Shown: piece after piece, positions 24,876 through 34,331 of the stretch
How positions within the stretch are numbered: position 1 is the first letter of the stretch
Layout: each line of letters starts with the position of its first letter
DNA from: an uncultured Lachnospiraceae bacterium
GTDB lineage: Bacteria; Bacillota; Clostridia; Lachnospirales; Lachnospiraceae
Direction: 5' to 3'
Assembly: GCA_900544685.1 (NCBI GenBank)
Contig: UQWA01000010.1
Span: 1-64,000, forward strand
DNA: 64,000 nucleotides
Made by a program: the position numbers and the translations under genes
The notes under the pieces: model-generated
What the model was told of the DNA's origin: nothing
Database searches by the model: none
The model's input: the letters and a program-made list of their open reading frames with translations, nothing else

Positions 24876-25427
24876 ATGGACGAGAGAATTAAAATATATG
24901 ATGAGAAGATGACAAAGACTTACAACAACCTGCTTTCCGAGTTTGGTTCTATCAGAGCAGGCCGTGCGAATCCACATGTACTGGACCGTATCATGGTGGA
25001 CTATTACGGATCCCCGACACCGATCCAGCAGGTAGGTAATGTGAACGTACCGGAACCACGTATGATCCAGATTCAGCCATGGGAGAGCAGTATGCTCAAG
25101 GCAATCGAGAAGGCAATCATGACTTCCGATCTTGGTATCAATCCTACCAATGATGGTAAGGTCATTCGTCTGGTATTCCCTGAACTGACAGAGGAACGCA
25201 GAAAGGACCTGGCAAAAGAGGTTAAGAAAAAAGGGGAAGCTGCCAAAGTAGCAGTGAGAAATATCCGTCGTGATGCCAATGATGCATTTAAGAAACTGAA
25301 AGGTTCTGATGTATCAGAAGATACTGTCAAGGAACTGGAAGAACAGGTTCAGAAGCTGACTGACAAGTACATCAAGGAAGTAGATAAGGCAATTGATGAA
25401 AAGTCAAAGGAAATCATGACCGTATAA
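24876..25427 (+). CDS. frr: Ribosome recycling factor
   Basis: With EF-G, splits post-termination ribosomes. The 183-residue product is a typical length, with the conserved start KMTKTYNNLLSEFGSIRAGRANPHVLD and the C-terminal long helices of domain I. An AGGAGG-type site precedes the ATG. It lies 26 bases after pyrH. Confidence 0.96.
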   Translation: MDERIKIYDEKMTKTYNNLLSEFGSIRAGRANPHVLDRIMVDYYGSPTPIQQVGNVNVPEPRMIQIQPWESSMLKAIEKAIMTSDLGINPTNDGKVIRLVFPELTEERRKDLAKEVKKKGEAAKVAVRNIRRDANDAFKKLKGSDVSEDTVKELEEQVQKLTDKYIKEVDKAIDEKSKEIMTV

Positions 25428-25509
25428 AAGATAAAATCTAGCTTATGCCGGATGGCAGAGTATAGATATATGAGAGCAAGAGTCTTGAAACAGAGCACAA
25501 AAGATACAT

Positions 25510-25539
25510 GGCTGCGGCAGATGGATGTCTGCGGCAGCC
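25510..25539 (+). other. Hairpin between frr and uppS
   Basis: GGCTGCGGCAGA pairs with TCTGCGGCAGCC with a single mismatch, followed by TTTGTGTT. It could be a weak terminator or attenuator that lowers transcription between frr and uppS. The T-tract is interrupted, so this is uncertain. Confidence 0.45.
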
Positions 25540-25559
25540 TTTGTGTTACAGGAGGTTAT

Positions 25560-26291
25560 ATGGAAGAAGGAAGAGAAGCTTTGCGGATTCCACAGCATGT
25601 GGCTATCATTCTGGATGGCAACGGAAGATGGGCGAAGAGCAAGGGAATGCCGAGAAACTACGGACATTCCAGAGGAGCCAAAAATCTGGAAGTCATCTGT
25701 GAAGATGCGTATAATATAGGGATTAAATATCTGACCGTTTATCTGTTTTCCACGGAAAACTGGAAGAGATCAAAAGACGAAGTGGACGGACTGATGCGCC
25801 TGTTCCGCAGTTATACGAAGACCTGCATCAAGACCGCACAGAAGAATAACATGAAGGTACGTGTACTGGGTGATCCGACAGCGCTGGACCCTGATCTGCA
25901 GGAAAGTCTGAGGAAGTTGGTGGACAGTTCTAAGGATAATACCGGATTGAATTTCCAGATTGCCATTAATTACGGAAGCAGAGATGAGATTGTCCGTGCT
26001 ATCCGGCATTTGACGGCAGATTGTCTGGATGGTAAGGTGAAACCGGAAGAGATTACAGAAGAGATGTTTTCCGGTTATCTGGATACCAGAGAAGTACCAG
26101 ATCCGGATCTGCTGATCCGTACCAGTGGGGAACTGCGTCTGTCCAATTATCTGATGTGGCAGCTGGCTTATACAGAATTCTATTTTACAGATATTCCGTG
26201 GCCGGCTTTTACCAAGGAGAACTTATGGCAGGCGATTGAAAAATACAATAAGAGAGAGCGTCGGTATGGCGGCGTCATAGAGGAGAAATAA
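25560..26291 (+). CDS. uppS: Undecaprenyl diphosphate synthase
   Basis: Cis-prenyltransferase that elongates farnesyl diphosphate with isopentenyl diphosphate to the C55 carrier of cell-wall synthesis. The 243-residue product has HVAIILDGNGRWAKSKG with catalytic D19, and the C-terminal motif DLLIRTSGELRLSNYLMWQLAYTEF. The frame is open from 25452, but GGAGG at 25551-25555 and homology set the start at 25560. It is 2 bases from cdsA. Confidence 0.95.
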   Translation: MEEGREALRIPQHVAIILDGNGRWAKSKGMPRNYGHSRGAKNLEVICEDAYNIGIKYLTVYLFSTENWKRSKDEVDGLMRLFRSYTKTCIKTAQKNNMKVRVLGDPTALDPDLQESLRKLVDSSKDNTGLNFQIAINYGSRDEIVRAIRHLTADCLDGKVKPEEITEEMFSGYLDTREVPDPDLLIRTSGELRLSNYLMWQLAYTEFYFTDIPWPAFTKENLWQAIEKYNKRERRYGGVIEEK

Positions 26292-26292
26292 T

Positions 26293-27102
26293 ATGTTTGG
26301 TGTAAGACTTCGAAGCGGAATCATTTTAGTGGCACTGGCTCTCTTGACGATTATATCCGGAGGATATGTGCTGTTTGGCACACTGCTTGCCATTTCACTG
26401 ATCGGACTGGGAGAACTGTATCGTGCAGCCAGGATCCAGAAGAAAGACGCAATGGGACTGGCGATGACCGGCTATCTGGCGACGGTTGTTTACTATGGAA
26501 TGCTTCTTTTGAAGTTGGAGAATTACAGTACGATTCTGCTGATCTTTATTCTGGTGGCATTTTTATTCGTATATGTATTTACCTTTCCGAAGTATCAAAG
26601 TGAGCAGGTGATGGGAGCTTTTTTTGGGGTAGTATATGTCAGTGTGATGCTGTCTTATATTTACCAGACAAGAAATCTTACAGACGGTGCTTATCTGGTA
26701 TGGCTGATTTTCCTGTGCTCCTGGGGCTGTGATACCTGTGCCTACTGTGTTGGTATGCTGATAGGAAAGCATAAGATGTCTCCGATCCTCAGCCCGAAAA
26801 AGTCTGTAGAAGGAGCTGTAGGTGGCGTAGTGGGTGCTGCCATTCTGGGAGCTGTCTATGCAACAGTCGTTGGAAAATATCTGCAGGCTGAGAATCAGGT
26901 AGTAATGTACGCAGTGATCTGTGCCGTGGGAGCGTTGATTTCTATGGTGGGAGATCTGGCGGCGTCTGCCATTAAGAGAAATCATGAGATCAAGGATTAT
27001 GGAACATTGATTCCGGGACATGGCGGGATTCTGGATCGTTTTGACAGTGTGATTTTTACCGCACCGATTATTTATTTTTTGGCAAGTACATTCATTAAAT
27101 AA
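26293..27102 (+). CDS. cdsA: Phosphatidate cytidylyltransferase
   Basis: Makes CDP-diacylglycerol from phosphatidic acid and CTP at the membrane. The 269-residue product has about eight helices and ends with the family signature (SMVGDLAASAIKRNHEIKDYGTLIPGHGGILDRFDS, split over about residues 215-250). It begins directly after uppS, indicating translational coupling. Confidence 0.94.
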   Translation: MFGVRLRSGIILVALALLTIISGGYVLFGTLLAISLIGLGELYRAARIQKKDAMGLAMTGYLATVVYYGMLLLKLENYSTILLIFILVAFLFVYVFTFPKYQSEQVMGAFFGVVYVSVMLSYIYQTRNLTDGAYLVWLIFLCSWGCDTCAYCVGMLIGKHKMSPILSPKKSVEGAVGGVVGAAILGAVYATVVGKYLQAENQVVMYAVICAVGALISMVGDLAASAIKRNHEIKDYGTLIPGHGGILDRFDSVIFTAPIIYFLASTFIK

Positions 27103-27138
27103 ACACAAAATTATGATATGGTAGTTGAGGTGAAACAT

Positions 27139-28281
27139 ATGAAGACAATCGCAGTACTCGGTTCAACCGGGTCTATAGGAACACAGACTCTGGAAGTTGC
27201 CAGAGCCAATGGAGATCTGAAGATTGCTGCATTGGCAGCAGGACGTAATGTTATGCTTCTGGAAAAGCAGATTCGGGAATTCTCTCCGCGGGTAGTTGCG
27301 GTATGGGAAGAAGAGGCAGCGAAGGAATTAAAGACGGCAGTCAGTGATCTGGATGTGAAGATTGTGACAGGCATGGATGGACTGATTGAGATCTCCACAC
27401 TGCCAGAGGTGGAAGTTCTGGTAACTGCTATTGTGGGAATGATCGGTATCCGTCCGACCGTAGAAGCGATCAAGGCAGGCAAGGATATTGCCTTGGCAAA
27501 TAAAGAGACTCTGGTGACTGCCGGACATATTATTATGCCGCTGGCGAAAGAACATAATGTCAGGATCCTGCCGGTGGACAGTGAACACAGCGCCATCTTC
27601 CAGTCGCTGAACGGAGAACATCATGAGCAGATTGATAAGCTGTTGATTACTGCGTCCGGTGGTCCGTTCCGTGGAAAGAAGAGAGCAGATCTGGAAAAGG
27701 TAAAAGTGGAAGATGCCCTGAAGCATCCCAACTGGGCAATGGGACAGAAGATTACCATTGATTCTGCTACACTGGTAAATAAGGGCCTTGAGGTTATGGA
27801 GGCAAAATGGCTGTTTCATGTAGATCTGGATCAGATCGAGGTAGTGGTACAGCCGCAGAGTGTGATCCATTCCATGGTACAGTTTGTGGATGGGGCAGTG
27901 ATGGCACAGCTTGGTACACCGGATATGAAGCTGCCGATTCAGTATGCACTGTACTATCCAGACCGTCGTTATCTGACTGGAGACCGTCTGGATTTTGCGA
28001 AGCTGGGACAGATTACGTTTGAAAAGCCAGACATGGAGACTTTTCAGGGATTGCCACTTGCATTACAGGCATCCAGAACAGGCGGATCTATGCCGACGGT
28101 TTTCAATGCGGCAAATGAGCGGGCGGTCAGCAAGTTTCTTCACAGAGAGATTGGATTCACGGATATTTATCAGATTATTATCGAAAGCATGGAGCATCAT
28201 AAGGTACAGCAGCAGCCTACAGTAGAGGACATTCTCGATACAGAGAAAGCAACTTATGAATTTATTGAAAGCAGGTGGTAA
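27139..28281 (+). CDS. dxr: 1-deoxy-D-xylulose 5-phosphate reductoisomerase
   Basis: Second step of the non-mevalonate isoprenoid pathway: converts DXP to MEP with NADPH. The 380-residue product has the nucleotide-binding GSTGSIG (8-14), the metal-binding DSEHSAIFQ and the active-site lid region near HPNWAMGQKITIDSATL. The frame opens at 27118, but GAGGTG upstream and homology favour 27139. It supplies precursors for uppS in the same operon. Confidence 0.96.
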   Translation: MKTIAVLGSTGSIGTQTLEVARANGDLKIAALAAGRNVMLLEKQIREFSPRVVAVWEEEAAKELKTAVSDLDVKIVTGMDGLIEISTLPEVEVLVTAIVGMIGIRPTVEAIKAGKDIALANKETLVTAGHIIMPLAKEHNVRILPVDSEHSAIFQSLNGEHHEQIDKLLITASGGPFRGKKRADLEKVKVEDALKHPNWAMGQKITIDSATLVNKGLEVMEAKWLFHVDLDQIEVVVQPQSVIHSMVQFVDGAVMAQLGTPDMKLPIQYALYYPDRRYLTGDRLDFAKLGQITFEKPDMETFQGLPLALQASRTGGSMPTVFNAANERAVSKFLHREIGFTDIYQIIIESMEHHKVQQQPTVEDILDTEKATYEFIESRW

Positions 28282-28282
28282 A

Positions 28283-29311
28283 TTGAGCATTCTGATAGCA
28301 CTGATTATATTCAGTCTGATCATTATTTTTCATGAACTGGGACATTTTTTACTGGCAAAAGCAAATGGAGTCACTGTTGTGGAATTTTCTCTTGGTATGG
28401 GACCAAGACTTTTAAGCAAGGAGTGGCACGGAACCAGATATTCCTGGAAGCTATTGCCATTTGGCGGTTCCTGCATGATGCTGGGCGAGGATGAAGCGGC
28501 AGGAGAAGAAGGATCCTTTGGAAGCAAGTCTGCGCTGGCAAGGATTTCTGTGATTGCAGCAGGACCGATTTTCAACTTTATTATGGCATTTGCGGCAGCC
28601 GTAATTATTACGGCATGTGTTGGTTATGATCCTGCAGTCGTAAGGGATACTACAGATGGTTTCCCTGCACAGGAAGCCGGTATTCAGGCAGGAGATGTGA
28701 TTACTAATATGAATGGGAAACACATTCAGCTTGCCAGAGAGGTAAGCAATTATGTGTCTTTTCATCAGGGAGAGACAGTTACCGTTACGTATGAGCGGGA
28801 TGGAGAGACTTATGTCACCACACTGGAGCCAAAGGCAACAGAAGATGGCAGACAGCTTCTGGGACTGTCTATGAACAGCGGTTATGTAAAAGGCGGTATA
28901 GGCAAGACGTTGTTTTACGGAGCCTATGAAGTAAAATACTGGATAGACATTACCCTGCAGAGTCTGAAGATGCTGGTAAAGGGTCAGGTAGGTGTGAAAG
29001 ACATGTCTGGTCCTGTAGGAGTGGTAGACATGATCGGTGAGACTTACACAGAGAGTGTCCAGATCAGCTGGTATGCAGTCTTTATTAATATGTTGAATAT
29101 TGCCATTCTTCTTTCAGCCAACCTGGGAGTGATGAACCTGCTTCCACTGCCGGCGCTGGATGGTGGACGTCTGGTATTTCTGATTCTGGAGTTGATTCGT
29201 GGAAAGCGTATCAACCCGGAAAAAGAAGGAATGGTACATTTTATTGGACTGATGGCACTGATGGTATTGATGGTAGTGGTACTGTTCAGTGATGTAATGA
29301 AACTGATGTAA
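28283..29311 (+). CDS. rseP: RIP metalloprotease RseP
   Basis: Site-2-type intramembrane zinc protease that cleaves transmembrane substrates such as anti-sigma factors or leftover signal peptides. The 342-residue product has the active-site HELGH in helix 1 (residues 17-21), a PDZ domain (about 110-190) and the second active-site motif NLLPLPALDGGR. The likely start is TTG at 28283, just after the dxr stop and 4 bases after AGGTGG. An in-frame ATG at 28256 inside dxr is an alternative that would add nine polar residues. ispG, often the next gene, is absent here. Confidence 0.92.
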   Translation: MSILIALIIFSLIIIFHELGHFLLAKANGVTVVEFSLGMGPRLLSKEWHGTRYSWKLLPFGGSCMMLGEDEAAGEEGSFGSKSALARISVIAAGPIFNFIMAFAAAVIITACVGYDPAVVRDTTDGFPAQEAGIQAGDVITNMNGKHIQLAREVSNYVSFHQGETVTVTYERDGETYVTTLEPKATEDGRQLLGLSMNSGYVKGGIGKTLFYGAYEVKYWIDITLQSLKMLVKGQVGVKDMSGPVGVVDMIGETYTESVQISWYAVFINMLNIAILLSANLGVMNLLPLPALDGGRLVFLILELIRGKRINPEKEGMVHFIGLMALMVLMVVVLFSDVMKLM

Positions 29312-29358
29312 ACTATAAGGGATTGCGTGAGTGTGAAGCAATTTGTATAGTATACTGG

Positions 29359-29392
29359 GCGTCTGTGTATAAATCATACGCAGGCGCTTTTT
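29359..29392 (+). terminator. Terminator after rseP
   Basis: GCGTCTGTGTA / TACGCAGGCGC stem (11 bp, G-U pairs included) with a 7-base loop and TTTTT. Confidence 0.8.
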
Positions 29393-29423
29393 CGCACTGA
29401 TTGTAACGAAAAGAGGAGAGGTT

Positions 29424-29975
29424 ATGAGCATTGAGGTAGAGATTAAATTAAAGATCAGTGACAGGGATAAGCTGATAGAAGACCTGTATGATGCAGGTTT
29501 CAGGCAGGGAAATCTGGTATCGGAATCAGATATCTATTACACATCCAGGCATCATGATTTTGAAAAGCTGGATGAGGCGCTTCGGATTCGTAGCACTCGC
29601 AATTTATCTACAGGAGAAAAGTCTTCTGTGATTACGTTTAAAGGTACTAAGACAGACAGCCGCTCCATGACACGAAAAGAACTGGAGACAGAAGTGGGGG
29701 ATCCACAGACTGCCAGAGAGATTCTGGAAAGTATCGGATTTACTCCGGTTCCGGCGGTGGAAAAGGAACGCCAGCATTTTCATAAACAAGGCATCACAGC
29801 CTGTGTGGATCGTGTGAAAAATCTGGGTGATTATCTGGAACTGGAGAAAATTGTGAGTACAGAAGCAGAAAAGACAGAAGCACTGCGAGAACTGGAAGAA
29901 GTATTGCAAAGCTTGGATTATTCCATGGAGGACACCATACGGACGTCGTATCTGAGTATGCTAATGAAGAAATAG
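29424..29975 (+). CDS. CYTH-domain protein
   Basis: A 183-residue protein with the CYTH signature ExExK at the N-terminus (IEVEIKLKI, E4, E6, K8) and further charged strands that form the triphosphate tunnel. Family members are class IV adenylate cyclases or inorganic/thiamine triphosphatases. The length and the YxxxxxxFEKLDEALRIR segment resemble the CyaB-like branch. The activity cannot be decided. It starts after its own ribosome binding site, 12 bases before the MATE gene. Confidence 0.82.
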   Translation: MSIEVEIKLKISDRDKLIEDLYDAGFRQGNLVSESDIYYTSRHHDFEKLDEALRIRSTRNLSTGEKSSVITFKGTKTDSRSMTRKELETEVGDPQTAREILESIGFTPVPAVEKERQHFHKQGITACVDRVKNLGDYLELEKIVSTEAEKTEALRELEEVLQSLDYSMEDTIRTSYLSMLMKK

Positions 29976-29987
29976 AAAGTGTGAGCT

Positions 29988-31361
29988 ATGAGAAAAAAAG
30001 ATGATTTTTATCAGCAGATGATCCGGCTGACGATTCCGATTATTATTCAGAATCTCTTAAGTGCAGCAGTGAATTCCGCAGATGTCATTATGCTAAATTA
30101 CGTAGGGCAGTCATCCATATCGGCAGTGTCTCTGGCAGCCAATTATTCCAACGTTTTATTTATGGTATATTATGGCCTTGGAACCGGGGCTGCTCTTTTG
30201 TGCGCCCAGTATTTTGGAAAAGGAAATCTGGAGGCTATTCATGCCATAGAAGGAATTACCCTGCGGTTTTCGTTGGCTATTTCTGGAATTGCTGCATTGT
30301 TTGCCTTTCTGATGCCACAATATATGATGCAGCTTTTCACTTCAGATCCAGAGTTGATTAGCATAGGTTCCTCTTATCTCAGAATCATGGGGATTACTTA
30401 TCTGTGCTGGGGCGTGACAGAGGTGTATCTGTCGATCCTGCGCAGTGTGGGCAGAGTAACCGTCAGTATGGTACTGAATGTGCTGGCTTTTGGACTGAAC
30501 ATCATCCTAAATGCTACATTTATTTTCGGGCTGTTTGGTGCCCCAAGGCTCGGTGTAATGGGAGTGGCTATCGCAACGACATCCTCCAGAGCAATCGAGC
30601 TCACTGGATGTTTTATTGTTTCCATGTTCAGCAAAGATGTGAAGCTAAAGCTGTCCTATATGTTTATCCGCAGCAAAGTATTGTTGAAGGATTTTATCCG
30701 TCTGTCTCTGCCGGCACTGGGAAATGACGTATCCTGGAGTGTGGGATTTGCCATGTATTCTGTGATACTGGGACATCTTTCCACCGATGTGGTAGCTGCC
30801 AATTCTCTGGCTACCGTAGTGAGAAATATTGGTTCGGTTTTCTGCCTTGCCATTGCCAGTGCGGGAACGATTCTGCTTGGCAACATCATGGGAAAAGGCG
30901 ATCTGGAGAAGTCAAAAGAATACGCGTCCAGGATGCTGAGAATGACAGTCATTGCAGGAGCAGTCGGAGGACTGATCGTACTGGCTGTGACACCGTTTGT
31001 CCTGCATTTCGCATCATTGAATGAAACAGCGATGCATTATCTTAAAATTATGCTGCTGATTAATACCTACTACATTATGGGGTCCGCAGTGAACACGGCA
31101 TTGATTGCCGGAGTATTCCGGGCAGGAGGAGATACCAGATTCGGACTGATCTGTGATACCATTGATATGTGGTGCTATGCAGTGCCACTTGGATTTCTCG
31201 CAGCTTTTGTATTTAAGCTGCCGGTGCTCTGGGTGTACTTCCTGCTGTTTACCGATGAATTTGTCAAATGGCCGTGGGTATTTCACCATTACAGGCAGGG
31301 GGTCTGGGCACAGAATATAACCAGAGAAGAAGTGTTTGATGAAACAAAACAGATGGTATGA
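29988..31361 (+). CDS. MATE-family efflux transporter
   Basis: A 457-residue membrane protein with 12 helices in two halves and the MATE N-terminal pattern (FYQQMIRLTIPIIIQNLLSAAVNSADVIMLNYVG). It exports drugs or metabolites using Na+ or H+ gradients. It is 12 bases after the CYTH gene and is followed by an ABC exporter gene, so three unrelated membrane-associated functions may share a transcript. Confidence 0.9.
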   Translation: MRKKDDFYQQMIRLTIPIIIQNLLSAAVNSADVIMLNYVGQSSISAVSLAANYSNVLFMVYYGLGTGAALLCAQYFGKGNLEAIHAIEGITLRFSLAISGIAALFAFLMPQYMMQLFTSDPELISIGSSYLRIMGITYLCWGVTEVYLSILRSVGRVTVSMVLNVLAFGLNIILNATFIFGLFGAPRLGVMGVAIATTSSRAIELTGCFIVSMFSKDVKLKLSYMFIRSKVLLKDFIRLSLPALGNDVSWSVGFAMYSVILGHLSTDVVAANSLATVVRNIGSVFCLAIASAGTILLGNIMGKGDLEKSKEYASRMLRMTVIAGAVGGLIVLAVTPFVLHFASLNETAMHYLKIMLLINTYYIMGSAVNTALIAGVFRAGGDTRFGLICDTIDMWCYAVPLGFLAAFVFKLPVLWVYFLLFTDEFVKWPWVFHHYRQGVWAQNITREEVFDETKQMV

Positions 31362-31400
31362 AAGAATGGTAAATTACAAACAGAATTGAGGAATATGTAT

Positions 31401-33164
31401 ATGAACACAAAAGAACACAAAAAAAGCACATGGCATCTGATACAGAGATTCTGGCCATATGAAAAAAAGTATTTAAAAACAGTCCTGCTGGATCTTTTCT
31501 GTGCAGCACTGACCTGTTTATGTGATCTGGTATTGCCGTTGATTTTGCGTACCATCACCAATTTGGCGATGACGGATCTGGCAGCCCTTACCGTATCACT
31601 GGTGTTGAAGCTGACATTTCTGTATTTTGTACTCCGGCTGATTGATGCGGGAGCGCAGTATTTTATGGCAGATATGGGACATGTGATGGGGGTCTATATT
31701 GAGACCGATATGAGGGAAGATGCTTTTGATCATCTGTTGAAGCTGGGGTATACCTATTATTCCAATACCAAGATCGGACAGATTATGGGACGGATTACGA
31801 ATGATTTGTTTGATGTGACGGAGTTCGCACATCACTGTCCGGAAGAATTTTTTATTGCCGGATTGAAGTTTGTGGTAAGTTTTATTATTTTATGCACTTA
31901 CAATGTAGCACTCACAGTGATTATTTTTGCCTGCGTTCCGCTTATGACCGTGGTTTCCATCAAACTGAATCGCTGGCAGAGAGAAGCGTTCCGCAGACAG
32001 AGAGTGCAGATCGGGGAATTAAATGCACAGATCGAGGATTCTCTTCTGGGAGAGCGGGTGGTAAAGGCTTTTGGTGTAGAAGAACGGGAAAAAGCAAAAT
32101 TTACCCAGGGAAATCAGGAATTTCAGCGTATCAAAAAATTGACCTATAAGGCAATGGCGGCATTTCAGGCGTCTACAAGACTCTTTGATGGACTGATGTA
32201 TCTGCTGGTTGTGCTGGGAGGAGGTCTGTTTGTAATCCGTGGTGCAATCTCACCGGGAGATCTGGTAGCGTATGTGATGTACGTATCCACTCTGATTGCA
32301 ACGATTCGAAGAATTGTGGAATTCGCAGAGCAGTTCCAGAGAGGTATGACCGGTATCGAGCGTTTTTTTGAGATTATGGATGCGCCGGTTGAGATTCAGG
32401 ATGCACCAGATGCAGTACCGCTTCAGTTAAAAGATGGAGCTATTGATTTTAAAAATGTATCATTTGAGTATCCGGATGACCACAATCATGTATTAAAAAA
32501 TCTGTCTCTGCATATTGCACCGGGAGAGCGGGTGGCGCTGGTGGGGTCATCCGGCGGTGGAAAGACCACATTATGCAACCTGATTCCAAGATTTTATGAT
32601 GTGACTGGTGGTGAGATCGATATTGACGGACAGAATATCAGTTCCGTAACCTTAAAAAGCCTTCGGACAGCTATCGGCGTGGTGCAGCAGGATGTCTATC
32701 TGTTCAGCGGAAGTGTGGCGGAGAACATTGCATATGGAAGAATAAATGCCACCATGGAAGAAATCCGAGAAGCAGCCAGACTGGCCGGTGCGGATGAATT
32801 CATTATGGGATTAAAAGATGGATATGATACTTATGTGGGAGAACGGGGCGTGAAGCTGTCTGGCGGGCAAAAGCAGCGAATTTCCATAGCAAGAGTATTT
32901 TTAAAGAATCCGCGGATACTGATTCTGGATGAAGCAACCAGTGCGCTGGATAATGAAAGTGAGCTGCTGGTGGGACAGAGCCTTAGCAAGCTGGCGAAGG
33001 GAAGAACGACAATTACTATAGCACACAGACTGACGACGATCAAAGACTACGACCGGATTCTGGTACTTTCGGGAGAAGGTGTGGAAGAGGAAGGAACCCA
33101 CGAAGAGCTGTTAAAGAAAAAAGGAAGCTATTATCGTTTCTGGAACCAGTTGAATGAAGTATAA
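31401..33164 (+). CDS. ABC exporter (fused membrane and ATPase domains)
   Basis: A 587-residue half-transporter: six helices in the first 320 residues, then an ATPase domain with Walker A VGSSGGGKT (near 380), signature LSGGQKQR (near 485) and Walker B ILILDEATSA. Such proteins work as dimers and export drugs, lipids or peptides. As no partner half is adjacent it may be a homodimer. The frame allows starts at 31386 (TTG) and 31395 (ATG); GAGGA at 31388-31392 best fits the ATG at 31401. Confidence 0.9.
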   Translation: MNTKEHKKSTWHLIQRFWPYEKKYLKTVLLDLFCAALTCLCDLVLPLILRTITNLAMTDLAALTVSLVLKLTFLYFVLRLIDAGAQYFMADMGHVMGVYIETDMREDAFDHLLKLGYTYYSNTKIGQIMGRITNDLFDVTEFAHHCPEEFFIAGLKFVVSFIILCTYNVALTVIIFACVPLMTVVSIKLNRWQREAFRRQRVQIGELNAQIEDSLLGERVVKAFGVEEREKAKFTQGNQEFQRIKKLTYKAMAAFQASTRLFDGLMYLLVVLGGGLFVIRGAISPGDLVAYVMYVSTLIATIRRIVEFAEQFQRGMTGIERFFEIMDAPVEIQDAPDAVPLQLKDGAIDFKNVSFEYPDDHNHVLKNLSLHIAPGERVALVGSSGGGKTTLCNLIPRFYDVTGGEIDIDGQNISSVTLKSLRTAIGVVQQDVYLFSGSVAENIAYGRINATMEEIREAARLAGADEFIMGLKDGYDTYVGERGVKLSGGQKQRISIARVFLKNPRILILDEATSALDNESELLVGQSLSKLAKGRTTITIAHRLTTIKDYDRILVLSGEGVEEEGTHEELLKKKGSYYRFWNQLNEV

Positions 33165-33255
33165 AAACTCCACGATTGTGCAGAAAAATTTACTGAATAT
33201 CTGAAGAAACCGATTCCAGATCATGCACGAAAAGTATTCATGTAGAGGTATTGTG

Positions 33256-33795
33256 ATGGTATATACAGGCACATATAAATCAGAAATAGGAGATATTTTA
33301 CTGGCAGCAGATGAGATCGGACTTACTGGACTGTGGTTTATAGGACAAAAATACTTTGCCAATACGCTCCCAAAAGAATACATTTCGCAGGAAACTTCAG
33401 TGCTTACGGAGGCGAAAAAATGGCTGGATGTGTATTTTTCCGGGCAGGAACCAAAGTTTACGCCGCCCCTGCATCCGGATGGAACTGTTTTCCGCCATGC
33501 AGTATGGGAGATTTTATTGCAGATTCCGTATGGAGAGACGATTACCTATGGAGAGATTGCAAGGAGACTGGCGAAGAAACAGAATGCAGCGCATATGTCT
33601 GCACAGGCTGTAGGCGGTGCAGTGGGACACAACGAAGTTTCCATTATCATTCCCTGTCACCGTGTGGTGGGAACCAATGGCAGACTGACCGGATATGCAG
33701 GAGGCATTGATAAAAAGATCGCATTGTTAAAATTGGAACATACAGACTTGCTATTTTCCGAAAAAACCACTATAATCAACAACAGAATAGTTTGA
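33256..33795 (+). CDS. ogt: Methylated-DNA--cysteine methyltransferase
   Basis: Suicide repair protein that takes the methyl group from O6-methylguanine onto its own cysteine. The 179-residue product has the active-site motif PCHRV with C134 and the DNA-binding segment TYGEIARRLAKKQNAAHMSAQAVGGAVGHN. AGAGG at 33244-33248 supports the ATG at 33256 over one at 33223. The C-terminal extension after the domain is short and not conserved. Confidence 0.93.
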   Translation: MVYTGTYKSEIGDILLAADEIGLTGLWFIGQKYFANTLPKEYISQETSVLTEAKKWLDVYFSGQEPKFTPPLHPDGTVFRHAVWEILLQIPYGETITYGEIARRLAKKQNAAHMSAQAVGGAVGHNEVSIIIPCHRVVGTNGRLTGYAGGIDKKIALLKLEHTDLLFSEKTTIINNRIV

Positions 33796-33809
33796 AAAGG
33801 AGAACGATT

Positions 33810-34331
33810 ATGGCACAGAATCCAATTGTTACCATCACTATGGACAACGGTGATGTAATGAAAGCAGAATTGTATCCGGAAATTGCACCGAATACTGTAA
33901 ATAATTTTATCAGTCTGGTAAAAAAGGGCTTCTATGATGGACTGATTTTCCATCGTGTTATCAACGGATTTATGATTCAGGGCGGATGCCCGCAGGGAAC
34001 CGGCATGGGTGGTCCTGGATACTGCATTAAGGGAGAATTCGCAGATAACAGATTCCAGAATGATCTGGCACATACTCCTGGAGTATTATCTATGGCAAGA
34101 GCGATGCATCCAAACTCAGGTGGATCTCAGTTCTTTATCATGCACAAGGCAGCTCCGCATCTGGATGGTTCTTATGCAGCATTTGGTAAAGTGATGGAAG
34201 GTATGGATGTGGTAAATAAGATCGCAGAAGTAGATACCGACTACAGCGACAGACCACTGGATGAGCAGAAGATCAAATCCATGACAGTAGAGACCTTTGG
34301 AGTGGATTATCCAGAACCAGAGAAATGTTAA
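33810..34331 (+). CDS. Cyclophilin-type peptidyl-prolyl isomerase
   Basis: A 173-residue cytoplasmic cyclophilin that speeds proline isomerisation during folding. Conserved segments are YDGLIFHRVINGFMIQGGCPQGTG and NSGGSQFFIMHKAAPHLDGSYAAFG. AAGGAG lies 7 bases before the ATG at 33810; an upstream in-frame ATG at 33792 lacks such spacing. No signal peptide. A terminator lies 14 bases after the stop. Confidence 0.94.
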   Translation: MAQNPIVTITMDNGDVMKAELYPEIAPNTVNNFISLVKKGFYDGLIFHRVINGFMIQGGCPQGTGMGGPGYCIKGEFADNRFQNDLAHTPGVLSMARAMHPNSGGSQFFIMHKAAPHLDGSYAAFGKVMEGMDVVNKIAEVDTDYSDRPLDEQKIKSMTVETFGVDYPEPEKC

